Shown: piece after piece, positions 1-9,604 of the stretch
Numbering within the stretch: position 1 is the stretch's first letter
Layout: each line of letters opens with the position of its first letter
NCBI GenBank assembly: GCA_030144725.1
Contig: JASKMD010000021.1
Location: 1-64,000 of the forward strand
Direction of reading: 5' to 3'
Source: Haematococcus lacustris
Taxonomy: Eukaryota; Chlorophyta; Chlorophyceae; Chlamydomonadales; Haematococcaceae
Length of the DNA stretch: 64,000 nt
Notes under the pieces: model-generated
Told to the model about the DNA's origin: nothing
The model's input: the letters and a program-made list of their open reading frames with translations, nothing else
Database searches by the model: none
Program-made: the position numbers and the translations under genes

Positions 1-245
1 TTGAAGATGTCAAACTGATAGAGGCCTGGGTTGTTTGATGTGCAATTTGTTTCAAGAGATGCACCAGTGAGTCAAGAACAAACATTTTATAGCCATTTTC
101 CTATGGGTGCAGCGGGTGAAACACAGTGGAGGACACAGTGGAGGAGGGGGTGTGTAAGTCAGGATGTCCCAACATGGGGTTGGTAATCTTCATGCAAGTA
201 CTCTCTACAAAGTGCACCGTTTTCAGTAGCTTCTATCGCATTGGC
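1..245. repeat. dispersed repeat fragments
   Basis: Bases 1-150 match 4,574-4,725 (both begin TTGAAGATGTCAAACTGA and run into a GTGGAGGACACAGTGGAGGA stretch). Bases 156-240 match the reverse complement of about 5,040-5,125 (GGGGTTGGTAATCTTCATGC). The same sequence occurs inverted near 41,690-41,790. This is a broken copy of the ~0.97-kb dispersed element described at 3,904-4,890. From about 245 to 720 I see only short open frames and no supportable gene. Confidence 0.75.
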
Positions 246-774
246 AGCTGCGCAATATTGCTCCTATCCTGGCAAGCGGCGCGTTAATCGTTGCATCAGA
301 GTCCTTGCCGGTGCAAGCGATCGCGGACACACCTCAGCTGCTCAGCACCGATTGTTCTAGTGGTGAGTAGTGCAACCAATGAGGGAACTCCGCCTGGCAT
401 CCAGCCGGAAGTACAATCACATTTCAGCCCGCCTTGCTCGCTCCGCGAGCCTCTTGTTGGTGCAGGCGGTGTTGGAGGGCTATCGCTGGGCATGTTATGT
501 ATCGACATTGCTGCAAACGCGGGAAATGTGCGTATCTCTCTCGCCAGTCCCACAAGAAAAGGGACCCTCAGCCACAAAATGGCATGTTGTGGGCTGACCA
601 CTTTGACTTTCCAGACTTTCGATACATAACTCTGTTCCTTACTCAACGTCACAGCTGCTGGAGAAGAAAGCACGGCAATCCATTGAGTAGGCTTGTGGGA
701 ACATACTTTGGCGTGACCTAACTTTGCCTTGCAGTGCTGACTAGCCCAACCGGACCACCCCCTGGCAGCCCCAC

Positions 775-925
775 CACCACCCCCTCCCAGCCTCCCAGCC
801 TCCCAGCCTCCCAGCCTCCCAGCCTCCCAGCCTCCCAGCCTCCCAGCCTCCCAGCCTCCCAGCCTCCCAGCCTCCCAGCCTCCCAGCCTCCCAGCCTCCC
901 AGCCTCCCAGCCTCCCAGCACACCC
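775..925 (+). repeat. (CCCAGCCT)n minisatellite in a pyrimidine-rich tract
   Basis: About 18 uninterrupted copies of the octamer CCCAGCCT are followed to about 1,040 by further C-rich sequence ending CCCATCCCCAG. On the + strand this reads as a long polypyrimidine tract ending in AG, directly before the open exon at 1,043, so it is probably intron sequence. The open frames through it, repeating Pro-Ser-Leu-Pro-Ala-Ser-Gln, are artefacts of the repeat. Confidence 0.85.
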
Positions 926-1042
926 TCCCAGCCACCTGGGCCACCCCCTCCCAGCCCCAGCCCCACCACCTCCCAACCCCTCCCACCCCCTCCCAGCCCC
1001 AGCCCCGCCCTCCTACCCCCTCCCACCCCCTCCCATCCCCAG

Positions 1043-2179
1043 CTCTTGGCAGCTCTGACACTACAACGCGTTGGGAGGCAGCGCAAGAGGTGGTTAGCCA
1101 TGCAGAGATGATGCAGCAACAACAGGAAGACCAGCAGCAGCAGCAGGGAGTGGAGGGCCAGCAACAGAAGAGGACACGGCAGCGGCTGCCAATGTGTGAC
1201 TCTCGTGTGTGGGACGCGCATGGCACATGGGAGAAGCATGAAAAGCAGATCTGTGCCATGGCCGACATGCAAGAGCTGAGTGAGCAGGACCAGCAACAAC
1301 TGCAATCGCATCTGGAGGTGTACTACCTTGCCTGCCCAGTATCCAATGCCCCTGTGGAGTCCCTGCTGCAGCTACTCAAGCATGGGACGGGCATGTTCAT
1401 GGAGCTACCAGCAGCAGCAGCAGCTGGTGCTGGTGCCGCCCCTGACCTGCCCCCCCCTCCTGCTGCACCCCCTTGGCAGCAGCAGGCAGCTGGTGCTGGT
1501 GCCGCCCCTGACCTGCCCCCCCCTCCTGCTGCACCCCCCTGGCAGCAGCAGGCAGCTGGTGCTGGTGCCGCCCCTGACTTGCTGCCCCCTCCGGCTGCAC
1601 CCCCTTGGCAGCAGCTGGCAGCTGGTGCTGGTGCTGCCCCTGGGCTGCCCCCCCCTCCTGCTGCACCCCCCTGGCAGCAGCAGGCAGCTGGTGCTGGTGC
1701 CGCCCCTGACCTGCCCCCCCCTCTTGCTGCACCCCCCTGGCAGCAGCAGGCAGCTGGTGCTGGTGCCGCCCCTGACCTGCCCCCCCCTCCTGCTGCACCC
1801 CCTTGGCAGCAGCAGGCAGCTGGTGCTGGTGCCGCCCCTGACCTGCCCCCCCCCTCCTGCTGCACCCCCCTGGCAGCAGCAGGCAGCTGGTGCTGGTGCC
1901 GCCCCTGACCTGCTGCCCCCTCCGGCTGCACCCCCTTGGCAGCAGCTGGCAGCTGGTGCTGGTGCCGCCCCTGACCTGCCCCCCCCTCGTGCTGCACCCC
2001 CCTGGCAGCAGCAGGCAGCTGGTGCTGGTGCTTCCCCTGGGCTGCCCACCCCTCCAGCTGAGCAGCAGGGGGTCAGGGCGGAGCTGGACACAAGCTCGAC
2101 ACGCAAGCGGAGGGCGGGCGGGAGGGATCGGACCCAACATGTCGAGCAAGGTAACGTAGCAATGGCCCACACACCTTGA
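1043..2179 (+). CDS. putative Gln-rich / Pro-Ala repeat protein, exon of unknown function (frame broken)
   Basis: I do not recognise this protein. An AG acceptor at 1,041-1,042 opens a frame continuing into a Gln-rich stretch (MMQQQQEDQQQQQ), then a non-repetitive segment (about 1,190-1,420, containing WDAHGTWEKHEKQ and LLQLLKHGTGMFMEL). Ten tandem 66-bp units follow (about 1,423-2,085), each encoding ~22 residues ending PAAPPWQQQ. One unit near 1,848 has an extra C in its C-run, so the frame shifts by one. After the shift the same protein repeat resumes and ends in a basic tail (STRKRRAGGRDR) with a stop at 2,177-2,179. Alternatively a GTAACG donor near 2,151 is used and the gene continues. 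The in-frame repeat on both sides of the slip argues for a real coding minisatellite with a recent indel or sequencing error. The first in-frame ATG is at 1,108, but an upstream exon is likely. Confidence 0.5.
1423..2085 (+). repeat. 66-bp coding minisatellite, about 10 units
   Basis: The motif GCTGGTGCTGGTGC recurs at about 1,423, 1,489, 1,555, 1,621, 1,687, 1,753, 1,819, 1,886, 1,952 and 2,018. The period is 66 bp except for one 67-bp unit. Units differ by a few substitutions, some of them synonymous. Confidence 0.9.
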
Positions 2180-2539
2180 GTGGCCTTACCGAGTAGGTAC
2201 TACTCACGTAGCGGTCAAGCAATGCAGCAGCCTTGTATACTTCCGAGCATGGGTGGAGGGGCGTCGTTACATCGGTTTGGCGTGCCATGTGCATTGTTTT
2301 GACTGCGGCGACTGTCCCTGACTGTTTGCAGAGGCTATTGGGCCACGTCGGTCGCGGCGGTCGGTCGCGGCGAGGCCCGCATGAGCAAAACTGGCATGGA
2401 TTTGAATGTTAAGATTTGAGCCGCCATAGCACTCAGCACAGTGCACAGTAATTAATGTTACAAGCTGCACCGCATAGCTGACAGAGTCCTCTATCCAGGG
2501 ATGTGCGAAACATAAATAGAAACCACGTGGCTGAGACGC

Positions 2540-2780
2540 GGCGTCGTTTTGATTACCAGGGGTCGGTTTCCTATCATTTCCTGTCATTTTTTGCTAGTTG
2601 GGGTCGCCTGAGTGTAAGCCGTTGAAATCTTAGTGTGCGCCGACCCGAAGGGTGTATTCGGCGAGAGCGAGTATAACAATATGCTCCAAACACCCCGTCA
2701 AGGTGCCCTGCACGCCCGGCAGACATCGCGTTGGGTGTTGGCCGGACATTCCATTTGTGCACAACCAGCTCACTACGCTA
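2540..2780 (-). repeat. rearranged fragments of the ~0.97-kb dispersed element
   Basis: ACCAGGGGTCGGTTTCC...GGGGTCGCCTGAG (2,558-2,616) matches the element end seen inverted at 3,904-3,950 and at 42,388-42,430. It is fused to a segment (2,630-2,780; CGGACATTCCATTTGTGC, CAGCTCACTACGCTAGGTAG) matching the opposite end at 4,740-4,900. The two ends are joined with the middle missing, so this is an internal-deletion derivative. Confidence 0.75.
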
Positions 2781-2794
2781 GGTAGATGCACTCG

Positions 2795-3110
2795 TGCAAA
2801 TTAAGGGCTGGCTGGCTTGAAAAACTTGAGAGTTCAGGTCTGAAACTTGGCATGTAGGTTGTTGAGACCTAGGGGAGGTCAAGACTCTCTTGGGCCAAAG
2901 TGTAATTCTCACTCGGTGTCGAGTTGTTGGACCAGGTGTGGGGCTGTGACCCTGATTTTGGCTAAGGGAGTTGGCACCGAGTGATCAAAGTTTCTTTTCA
3001 TGCGATGTGAGTATGAGAGGTTGTAGAGGGTGGTTACAGCTGCCCAACCTAGTAGGTAGCATGCAAGAAGTCCAAGCCAGTGATGAGCTATGGCCCGTGT
3101 CCTAGGACCC
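2795..3110 (+). repeat. conserved ~310-bp left arm of the GACCCTG-palindrome element
   Basis: This segment matches 24,856-25,175 (same orientation), 11,590-11,890 and 9,345-9,600 (both inverted). Shared blocks include CAAATTAAGG, CTGAAACTTGG, TGTAATTCTCA, GGCTAAGGGAGTTGGCACCG, GTGAGTATGAG and CTAGTAGGT. In each copy one side abuts an array of GACCCTG/CAGGGTC palindromes. No coding potential is seen. Confidence 0.85.
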
Positions 3111-3730
3111 TGCGCAGGGTCCTAGCGTCACCATGGTCGTAGGACCCTGCGCAGGGTCCTGGCGACCCTGCGCAGGGTCCTACTGACCCTATGAGTCAGG
3201 AGTTTTCCAGGTTTTGTTCTGACCCTGTGTGCCAGGACCTTGTCAGGCTTCCCGCAGACCCTTTGCTAGGTCCTGTCGTTTCTGTTTGGTATCCTCCCGA
3301 CTCTGTGTGCCAGGACCCTGCGCAGGGTCCTACGACCATGGTGACGCTAGGACCCTGCGCAGGGTCCTACAGACCCTGCGCAGGGTCCTGGAAACCCTGT
3401 GCAGGGTCCTGCTGACCCTGTGTGCCAGGACCCTGCGCAGGGTCCTACGACCATGGTGACGCTAGGACCCTGCGCAGGGTCCTACAGACCCTGCGCAGGG
3501 TCCCGAAAACCCTGCGCAGGGTCCTGCTGACCCTGTGTGCCAGGACCCTGCGCAGGGTCCTACGACCATGGTTAGAATTAAAATTAAATATTAGAACAAC
3601 TATTTTGTAGTTTATTTTTAATATTACATGTATTTAATATTTAAAAGGCGCTAGGACCCTGCGCAGGGTCCTGCCGACCCTGTGCAGGGTCCTGGTGACC
3701 CTGTGCAGGGTCCTGGCGCTCTGGCCTTCT
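3103..3730 (+). repeat. palindromic tandem array (AGGACCCTGCGCAGGGTCCT)
   Basis: The 20-bp perfect palindrome AGGACCCTGCGCAGGGTCCT and close variants recur at irregular 20-60-bp spacing. Longer higher-order units are bounded by CGACCATGGTGACGCT. An A/T-rich patch (3,570-3,645) interrupts the array. Open frames here are repeat artefacts. Confidence 0.9.
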
Positions 3731-3734
3731 GCAG

Positions 3735-3903
3735 GGTCCTACTGACCCCTCCCCATTGCAACCACCCTCTCCCCTCCCCATTGCAACCTCTTCCCCCCTT
3801 CCTTTCCACGCATCCTCCATGTGCCAGTCCCTTCCATTTGACATGACATCGCTGCCCTCACCCCACCACCAACTTCTCCTCACCCCCCACCATCTTTGCG
3901 CAA
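3735..3903. other. pyrimidine-rich spacer
   Basis: This is a C/T-rich stretch with CCCCATTGCAACC repeated. It resembles 12,700-12,830 and 37,300-37,400 (TGACATGGCATCGC-type block followed by CCACCACC). No gene is visible. Confidence 0.5.
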
Positions 3904-4890
3904 CTCAGGCGGCCCCAACATTCAAAAAATGACAGGAAACCGACCCCTGGTAGTAGGACGGCTGTAACTCTGCACTCACTACGCCAAATATTATGCTAGT
4001 TGGCTCACAATGTAGGCAACCCAGCCAGCTACCTTTCACCCATCCAGAATAGTTATCCAGTCAGTAGGCCGTGCACAGCAAAGCTTCAAAGTTACTAATT
4101 CAAATTTGAGCCACAGCGAGGCATGCAGTCATCGCTTCGACCGCCCGCGCCGCTTAGGCTGCTCTACATGAGCATGCGCGTCGGAAGCAGCAGTCGGATC
4201 GGAAAGCGGATGCGGGAATGTGGCACTGAGCCCACCTCCTACCCATACCTGGAGGGCAATGCCACAGCTCGACCATTTGGACTTACAACGTGCTACTTAC
4301 TAGGTTAAGCTCCTCTAAGACAGTGTTACAAACGCTCATACTCAGTTAAGCCAAAAGCACACTTTGGTCTGTGACCCCCAACTCCCTTAGCCGATCTCAG
4401 GACCGGGGCCATGCAGTCAGACACACAACTCCACACCATGACCGAATCAGGACTCGGCTCCTCTGAGAGTTACACTCCCCTACATGCCATCCACCTGCGT
4501 GCAAAGTTTCATAGCTCAACTGCAACCCCACAGGCCCGTAGCCCTGATTCTGCTTGGAGAACATGATGTCACTTTGAAGATGTCAAACTGAACGAGGCCT
4601 GGGCTGTTTGTTGTGCGGTTTGTTTCACTAGATGCGCCAATGGATAAAGAACAAACATTTCGTAGCCATTTTCTTGTGGGTGCAGCGGGTGCAACACAGT
4701 GGAGGACACAGTGGAGGAGGGGGGGGTATAAGCCGGTGGTACCTTAGTGTGCGCCGACCCAAATGTGCTATTCGGCGGAAGCGAGTACGATTATATGTTT
4801 CATTCACCCCGTCTAGGCGCCCTGCACGCCCGGCAGGCATCGCGATGGGTGTTGGCCGGACATTCCATTTGTGAAGAACCAGCTCACTAC
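3904..4890 (+). mobile_element. dispersed element, ~0.97-kb copy 1 (non-autonomous)
   Basis: The whole stretch is repeated in inverted orientation at 41,459-42,435. One end reads CAGGCGGCCCCAACATTC followed by GACCCCTGGTAGTAGGACGG. The other end reads CATTCCATTTGTG..CAGCTCACTACGCTAGGTAG. The middle (about 4,290-4,530) shares ordered blocks with the left arm of the palindrome element: TACTTACTAGGTT, CTCATACTCA, CACTTTGGT, CAACTCCCTTAGCC and a TTTCATAGCTCAACT block. No open frame of useful length is seen. It is probably a non-autonomous DNA transposon, but its class is unproven. Confidence 0.75.
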
Positions 4891-5084
4891 GCTAGGTAGA
4901 TGGGGTCACAGCGATGTGGCTCACCGTGCCAAGGAGACTAGTCTCGCCGCTGTGATTTGTTCGCGGGCACATGTAGCAGTACACAAGCAAAGACTCCATT
5001 GGCTAGCGCTGATGGTCAGATTACGCGGACTAAACTGTGGCTGCCAATGTGACAAACGCTATCGTAAACGATGCAGTATTGAGA

Positions 5085-5130
5085 GAGTACTTGCATGAAG
5101 ATTACCAACCCCATGTTGGGGTCGCCTGAG
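5085..5130 (-). repeat. terminal motif of a dispersed repeat
   Basis: AAGATTACCAACCCCATGTT followed by GGGGTCGCCTGAG is the reverse complement of the motif at 164-215. GTTGGGGTCGCCTGAG also occurs at 2,600-2,616. It behaves like a shared terminal inverted repeat. The stretch 4,900-5,085 holds no recognisable gene. Confidence 0.55.
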
Positions 5131-5159
5131 CGCAACCCTCATCCCACTTCCCCATCACA

Positions 5160-5345
5160 AGGATTAAGGTAAGAGCAAACTAGGAGCATGGAGCAGCACT
5201 GCACTCGCGCCGATTAAGGCCGGAAGTCGCCTACGTCATTTCCTCCCGGGAGGCATACTGCAGATAGCCCCAGGAAAGGCCGACTCATCGCCGTTGTAAT
5301 CATTGAAAAACTCAAAGTTGCTGCGATGTTATAACTATTTGAAAA
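5160..5345 (-). repeat. right arm of a GACCCTG-palindrome element (inverted)
   Basis: The reverse complement resembles 33,720-33,874: an ACGGCGATGRGTCG block, a GGGCTATC.GC.GTAT block, and a GGCCTTAAT end followed by a G-A-G-T-G run. It abuts the array at 5,350-5,960. Together they look like the right half of an element in inverted orientation. Confidence 0.6.
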
Positions 5346-5349
5346 GTTA

Positions 5350-5960
5350 CCTAACCCTGTACAGGGTCCTACTGACCCTGTACAGGGTCCTAGGCCACAG
5401 GGTTCTGCCGCACGGCTACAGGGTCCTGCGACACATTCTCACAGGGTTCTGCCGCACGGCTACAGGGTTTTGCGACACGTTCTCACAGGGTTTTGCCGCA
5501 CGGCTACAGGGTTTTGCGACACGTTCTCACAGGGTTCTGCCGCACGGCTACAGGGTCCTGCGACACTTTCTCACAGGGTTCTGCCGCACGGCTACAGGGT
5601 TTTGCGACACGTTCTCACAGGGTTTTGCCGCACGGCTACAGGGTTTTGCGACACGTTCTCACAGGGTTTTGCCGCACGGCTACAGGGTTTTGCGACACGT
5701 TCTCACAGGGTTCTGCCGCACGGCTACAGGGTCCTGCGACACTTTCTCACAGGGTTCTGCCGCACGGCTACAGGGTTTTGCGACACGTTCTCACAGGGTT
5801 TTGCCGCACGGCTACAGGGTTTTGCGACACGTTCTCACAGGGTTCTGCCGCACGGCTACAGGGTCCTGCGACATATTCTCACAGGGTCCTGCCGCACGGC
5901 TACAGGTTCCTACGACACACGTTCACAGGGTCCTGCCGCACGCCTACAGGGTCCTGCCAC
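5350..5960 (-). repeat. tandem array with 44-bp unit (two 22-bp subunits)
   Basis: The unit is CACAGGGTTTTGCCGCACGG plus CTACAGGGTTTTGCGACACG plus TTCT, about 13 copies. It is introduced by GACCCTGTACAGGGTCC palindromes. Its reverse complement is homologous to the 44-bp unit at 9,605-10,900, so the two arrays are the same family in opposite orientation. Three overlapping open frames across it are artefacts of a 44-bp unit without stops. Confidence 0.9.
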
Positions 5961-5969
5961 AACGTATGC

Positions 5970-6235
5970 AACGACGCCCGAACACCTCGCAACACCACAA
6001 CAAACGGCATGTATTGCTGGTGCTAAGCACATGCATTGATGGAAGGTGACAACACCACACAACAACACCACACAACATCACTACAACAACAACACAACGA
6101 CTCATGCATTGCTCACCACCTATGCCATGTGCACAACCACAAGGACTGGCTGCACCTCATTGCTATGGGCTAACACCTCATCACGGGACTGCTAAGCACT
6201 TTGCCTTGCTGTCTATGCCCCATGGCACCAAATCA
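5970..6235. other. spacer with ACAACACC microsatellite
   Basis: Short ACAACACCAC runs occur around 6,045-6,105. No gene is visible. Confidence 0.6.
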
Positions 6236-6560
6236 GGCTGGGCTAGGCTAGGCTGGGCTAGCCTGGGGTAGGCTAGGCTAGGGTAGGCTAGGGTAGGCTA
6301 GCCTAGGCAAGGCTAGCCTGGGGTAGGCTAGGCTAGGCTAGGCTGGGGTAGGCTAGGCTAGGCTAGGCTGGGGTAGGCTGGGCTAGGCTTGGCTCCAGGT
6401 TGCCCACTCCAGGTTGCCCGCTCCAGGCTGCCCGCTTCAGGCTGCCCGCTCTAGGCTGCCCGCTCCAGGCTGCCCGCTCCAGGCTGCCCGCTCCAGGCTG
6501 CCCGCTCCATGCTGCCCACTCCGGGCTGCCCGCTCCAGGCTGCCCGCTCCATGCTGCTAC
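6236..6560. repeat. GGCTA-type and 14-bp CAGGCTGCCCGCTC tandem repeats
   Basis: From 6,236 to about 6,390 the sequence is degenerate GGCTAGGCTA/GGGGTAGGCTA. From 6,400 to 6,560 a 14-bp unit CAGGCTGCCCGCTC is repeated about ten times. Confidence 0.85.
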
Positions 6561-7117
6561 GCCAAGGGCTGCTGGGTGCCATTGGGTGGGGGAGAGGAGA
6601 GAAGAGGGGAGGAGGGGAGGAGGGGAGGAGGGTAGGTAGGTGGCAGACTCGGAAGTGGTGGTGGTGGGCTTGGGCAGGGAAGGGGGAAGGGGGAAGGGGG
6701 CAAGGGGCAGCAGTGTGACCATCAGACCTGCGGCAGCAAGAGGCATCCTTGCATTTAGGCTTGGCATTGGGGACCACTCATGTGCAGGGACTGGCCACTT
6801 ACAGTTATGCTCCATGTCACGACGCCGGGGGAGGGTACGGGGTACGAGGAGGGTACGGTCCTTGCTGGCTCCTTGTTGGTTGCTGCTCTACCGCCATGCT
6901 TGCAATCAACCCGGCCATGCTTCACCTGCCATGCTCCAGCTGTCGACAACTGCAATCAAACATCAGCCAGCAAGCAGATGGATTAGGACATGCATGACCA
7001 GAACCGGGCAGGCTAGGCTGACACCTCCCAAGCATGTGCACTCACCGGAAGTCCTGGCTGCCGCTCCAAGCGCCTCCTACCTGCTGCTCTTGGCTGCTAC
7101 TCTTGCTTTCTGCTCAT

Positions 7118-7620
7118 GGCTGGGCAGGGGAGGGGAGGGGAGGGGAGGGGAGGGGAGGGGAGGGGAGGGGAGGGGAGGGGAGGGGGGGGAGGGGAGGGGA
7201 GGGGAGGGGAGGGGAGGGGAGGGGAGGGGAGGGGAGGGGAGGGGAGGGGAGGGGAGGTGGGGTGGGAGGGGAGGGGAGGGTGAGGGGAGGGGGTGGGAGG
7301 GGAGGGGAGGGGGGGGAGGGGTGGGGAGGGGAGGGGAGGGGTAGGGGAGGGGATGGGGAGGGGAGGGGTGGGGAGGGGAGGGGTGGGGAGGTGGGGTAGG
7401 GGGGAGGGGTGGGGTAGGGGAGGGGGGAGGGGGAGGGGAGTGGGGAGGGGAGGGTGGGGGTGGGGAGGGGATGGGGAGGGGTGGGGTGGGGTGGGGTGGG
7501 GTGGGGTGGGGTGGGGTGGGGTGGGGTGGGGTGGGGTGGGGTGGGGTGGGGTGGGGTGGGGTGGGGTGGGGTGGGGTGGGGTGGGAGGGGTAGGGGAGGG
7601 GTGGGGTGGGCAAGGGGTGG
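7118..7620 (+). repeat. G-rich satellite: (GGGGA)n then (GGGGT)n
   Basis: About 370 bp based on GGGGA give way near 7,480 to about 105 bp of nearly perfect GGGGT pentamers. The + strand is almost devoid of C, with runs of four or more G every five bases, so it is a strong candidate for G-quadruplex structure. Open frames on both strands are repeat artefacts. Confidence 0.95.
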
Positions 7621-8600
7621 GCGTGTGACCGTCACACCTGCAAGCAACAAGGGGCGTGCTCACGGTAAGGCTGGGCAATGGGGGCCACTGATGTGCAAGG
7701 GGCTGGCCACTCACTGTTATCTCCATGTGCCATTGCTGAATCCTTGCTGCCTCCTTGTTGGCTGCTGCTCCTCCCTCCTGGCTGTGCCTCCTGGCTGTGG
7801 GGGGCATGGGCCTCTTGGCCTTGGCCAACCACTTGCCTTGCCCATGCCTCCTGGCTGCCACTCCTGGCTGCCGCTCCTAGCTGCTGCTCCTGGCTGCCGC
7901 TCCTGGCTGCTCCTCTTGGCTGCTCCTCTTGGTTGCGCCTCCTGGGGAGTGGTGGGTCTGGCAGGTGGTGCCACCAAGGGTGAGGGTGAGGGTGAGGATG
8001 ACAGTCACCAAGGGTGAGGGTGAGGGTGAGGATGAGGAGGAGGTGAGGAGGGGGTGGAGCGATGGTCGCACGATGAGCGCACAAGGGGGAGCCAAGGGGT
8101 TCAGCATGGCAGTTACACAGTCCTTACCTCCATGTTCCTCCTGGCCTGGGTAAGGGTGAGGGAGAGGAGGAGGAGGGGGGTGTGAGGGAAGGAGGTGAGG
8201 GGGAGGAGGTGAGGGGGAGGAGGGAGAAGAGGCATGGGAAAGAAGAGTGGAGTGGAGGGGAGGGGAGAGGGAGGGGAGGGGGCCTGTTGCTCCTTGCTGC
8301 CGCTCTGGCTGCTGAGCTGACCATCACACCTGCAGCAAACAAGGGGCGTGCTAGGATGAGGAGGAGGCCACTGATGAGGAGGAGGCCACTGATGGGGAGG
8401 GTTAGGCTGGGTACAAGGGGTCACTTATGTGCGTGGGGCTAGCCACTCACTGCTTGCTCCATGCGGTCCCTTGATCATTCCTTAGGGGGAGGGAGAGGGG
8501 GAGTGGGGGATCTGGCAGGTGGTGGTGGGCAGTGTGGTAGGGAGGAGGGAGGAGGGAAGAGGGAGGAGGGAAGAGCGAGGAGGGAGGAGGGTACGCTTTA
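7621..8600. other. tandemly diverged purine-rich region with a recurring ~40-bp motif
   Basis: CTGCAGCAAACAAGGGGCGT-type blocks recur at about 7,624-7,663 and 8,316-8,355, with a weaker copy near 6,712. Reverse complements occur at about 12,165-12,210 and 37,507-37,552. Between them lie repeated CTGGCTGCCGCTCCT and GTGAGGGTGAGG runs. I see no supportable gene here or in 8,600-9,180. Confidence 0.6.
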
Positions 8601-9184
8601 ACTCTTGTCCGCCGCCCTGGCTGCCGCTACTTGTTGCCGTTGTGGTTGCTGCTTCTGGCTGATGGAAGGTGCCACTGCGCCTTGGCACCGAACCTGCTCA
8701 AGCAACACATGGCACATGACACATGCCACGCTCCAACCTCGCGGTCGCACCTCAGAATCGCATCTATGCATCGCACCTTTGCAAGCTACCTTTGTGCCGT
8801 TCGCCCTCAACTCTGTGCTTGATCACAAATACCCTATTCCTTTCGCTGATCGCTAATGGCTGCGAGACCGAGCTGCATGCTGGCCTCTTGGCTGATGACT
8901 GATGGCTGCGAAGGCTAGCTGGCCCGCATTTCATGGCCGGCTGTGAGGCTGCGCATTTGGGCGCTGTTGATGTCGCTGCTGCTGAGTTTGGGATGGACGT
9001 GTCGCGTGTTGCGTGTTGCTGCATTACTGCGGGCTTTGCGAGGTCGACATGGTTTCCTCTCATGGCGCCTCGCGACCTCATGGCACACCAACGGCATGCT
9101 TGGTGGCAGCTAGCGCAGATCCCAATACCAAGCCCGTCAGTTTTCGCGCTCTTGCATGCAAAACACATGCAGAAAGCGGGGTTG

Positions 9185-9600
9185 GCGAAACCCTGCACAG
9201 CGTCTTTGAATCACTTAGGAGAAATCAACACAAGGAACGAAACCCTGCACAAGGTCGGCGTAACCCTGCACGAGGTCAGGGTTGACTTAGAAAAAGTCCA
9301 TGCTTTGATCGAAACCCTGCACTAGGTTAGCAACTTGACTTTGCACATGCTACCTACTAGGTTGTGCTTCTATTCTGATGCCTGACAACTCCTCATACTC
9401 AGAAATTTTAAAAAGTCACTTCAGTCAGTAAGCACCATCTCCCTTAGCCAAATTCGGGGTGAGGGCCAGGCTGATGGTCCAGCAGCTCCGCAATGACCAA
9501 GAATTTCACTTTGGCACAAGAGAGTCTTCTCCTCCACTAGGTCACAGCAGCCTACATGCCAAGTCTCAGACCTCAACTCGCAAGTTTGCCGAGCCAGCCA
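9185..9600 (-). repeat. inverted palindrome-element left arm with a short array
   Basis: 9,185-9,345 holds five AACCCTGCAC half-palindromes. 9,345-9,600 matches the conserved left arm in inverted orientation (CTACTAGGTTG, CTCATACTCA, CTCCCTTAGCC, TTTCACTTTGGC, CAGACCTCAACTC). The outer terminal repeat is missing where the next array begins at 9,605. Confidence 0.8.
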
Positions 9601-9604
9601 GCCC

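Noticed and set aside
296..976. Gly/Trp-rich reading frame on the - strand over 296-976
   Set aside because: Most of it is the reverse of the CCCAGCCT minisatellite; no conserved sequence outside it.
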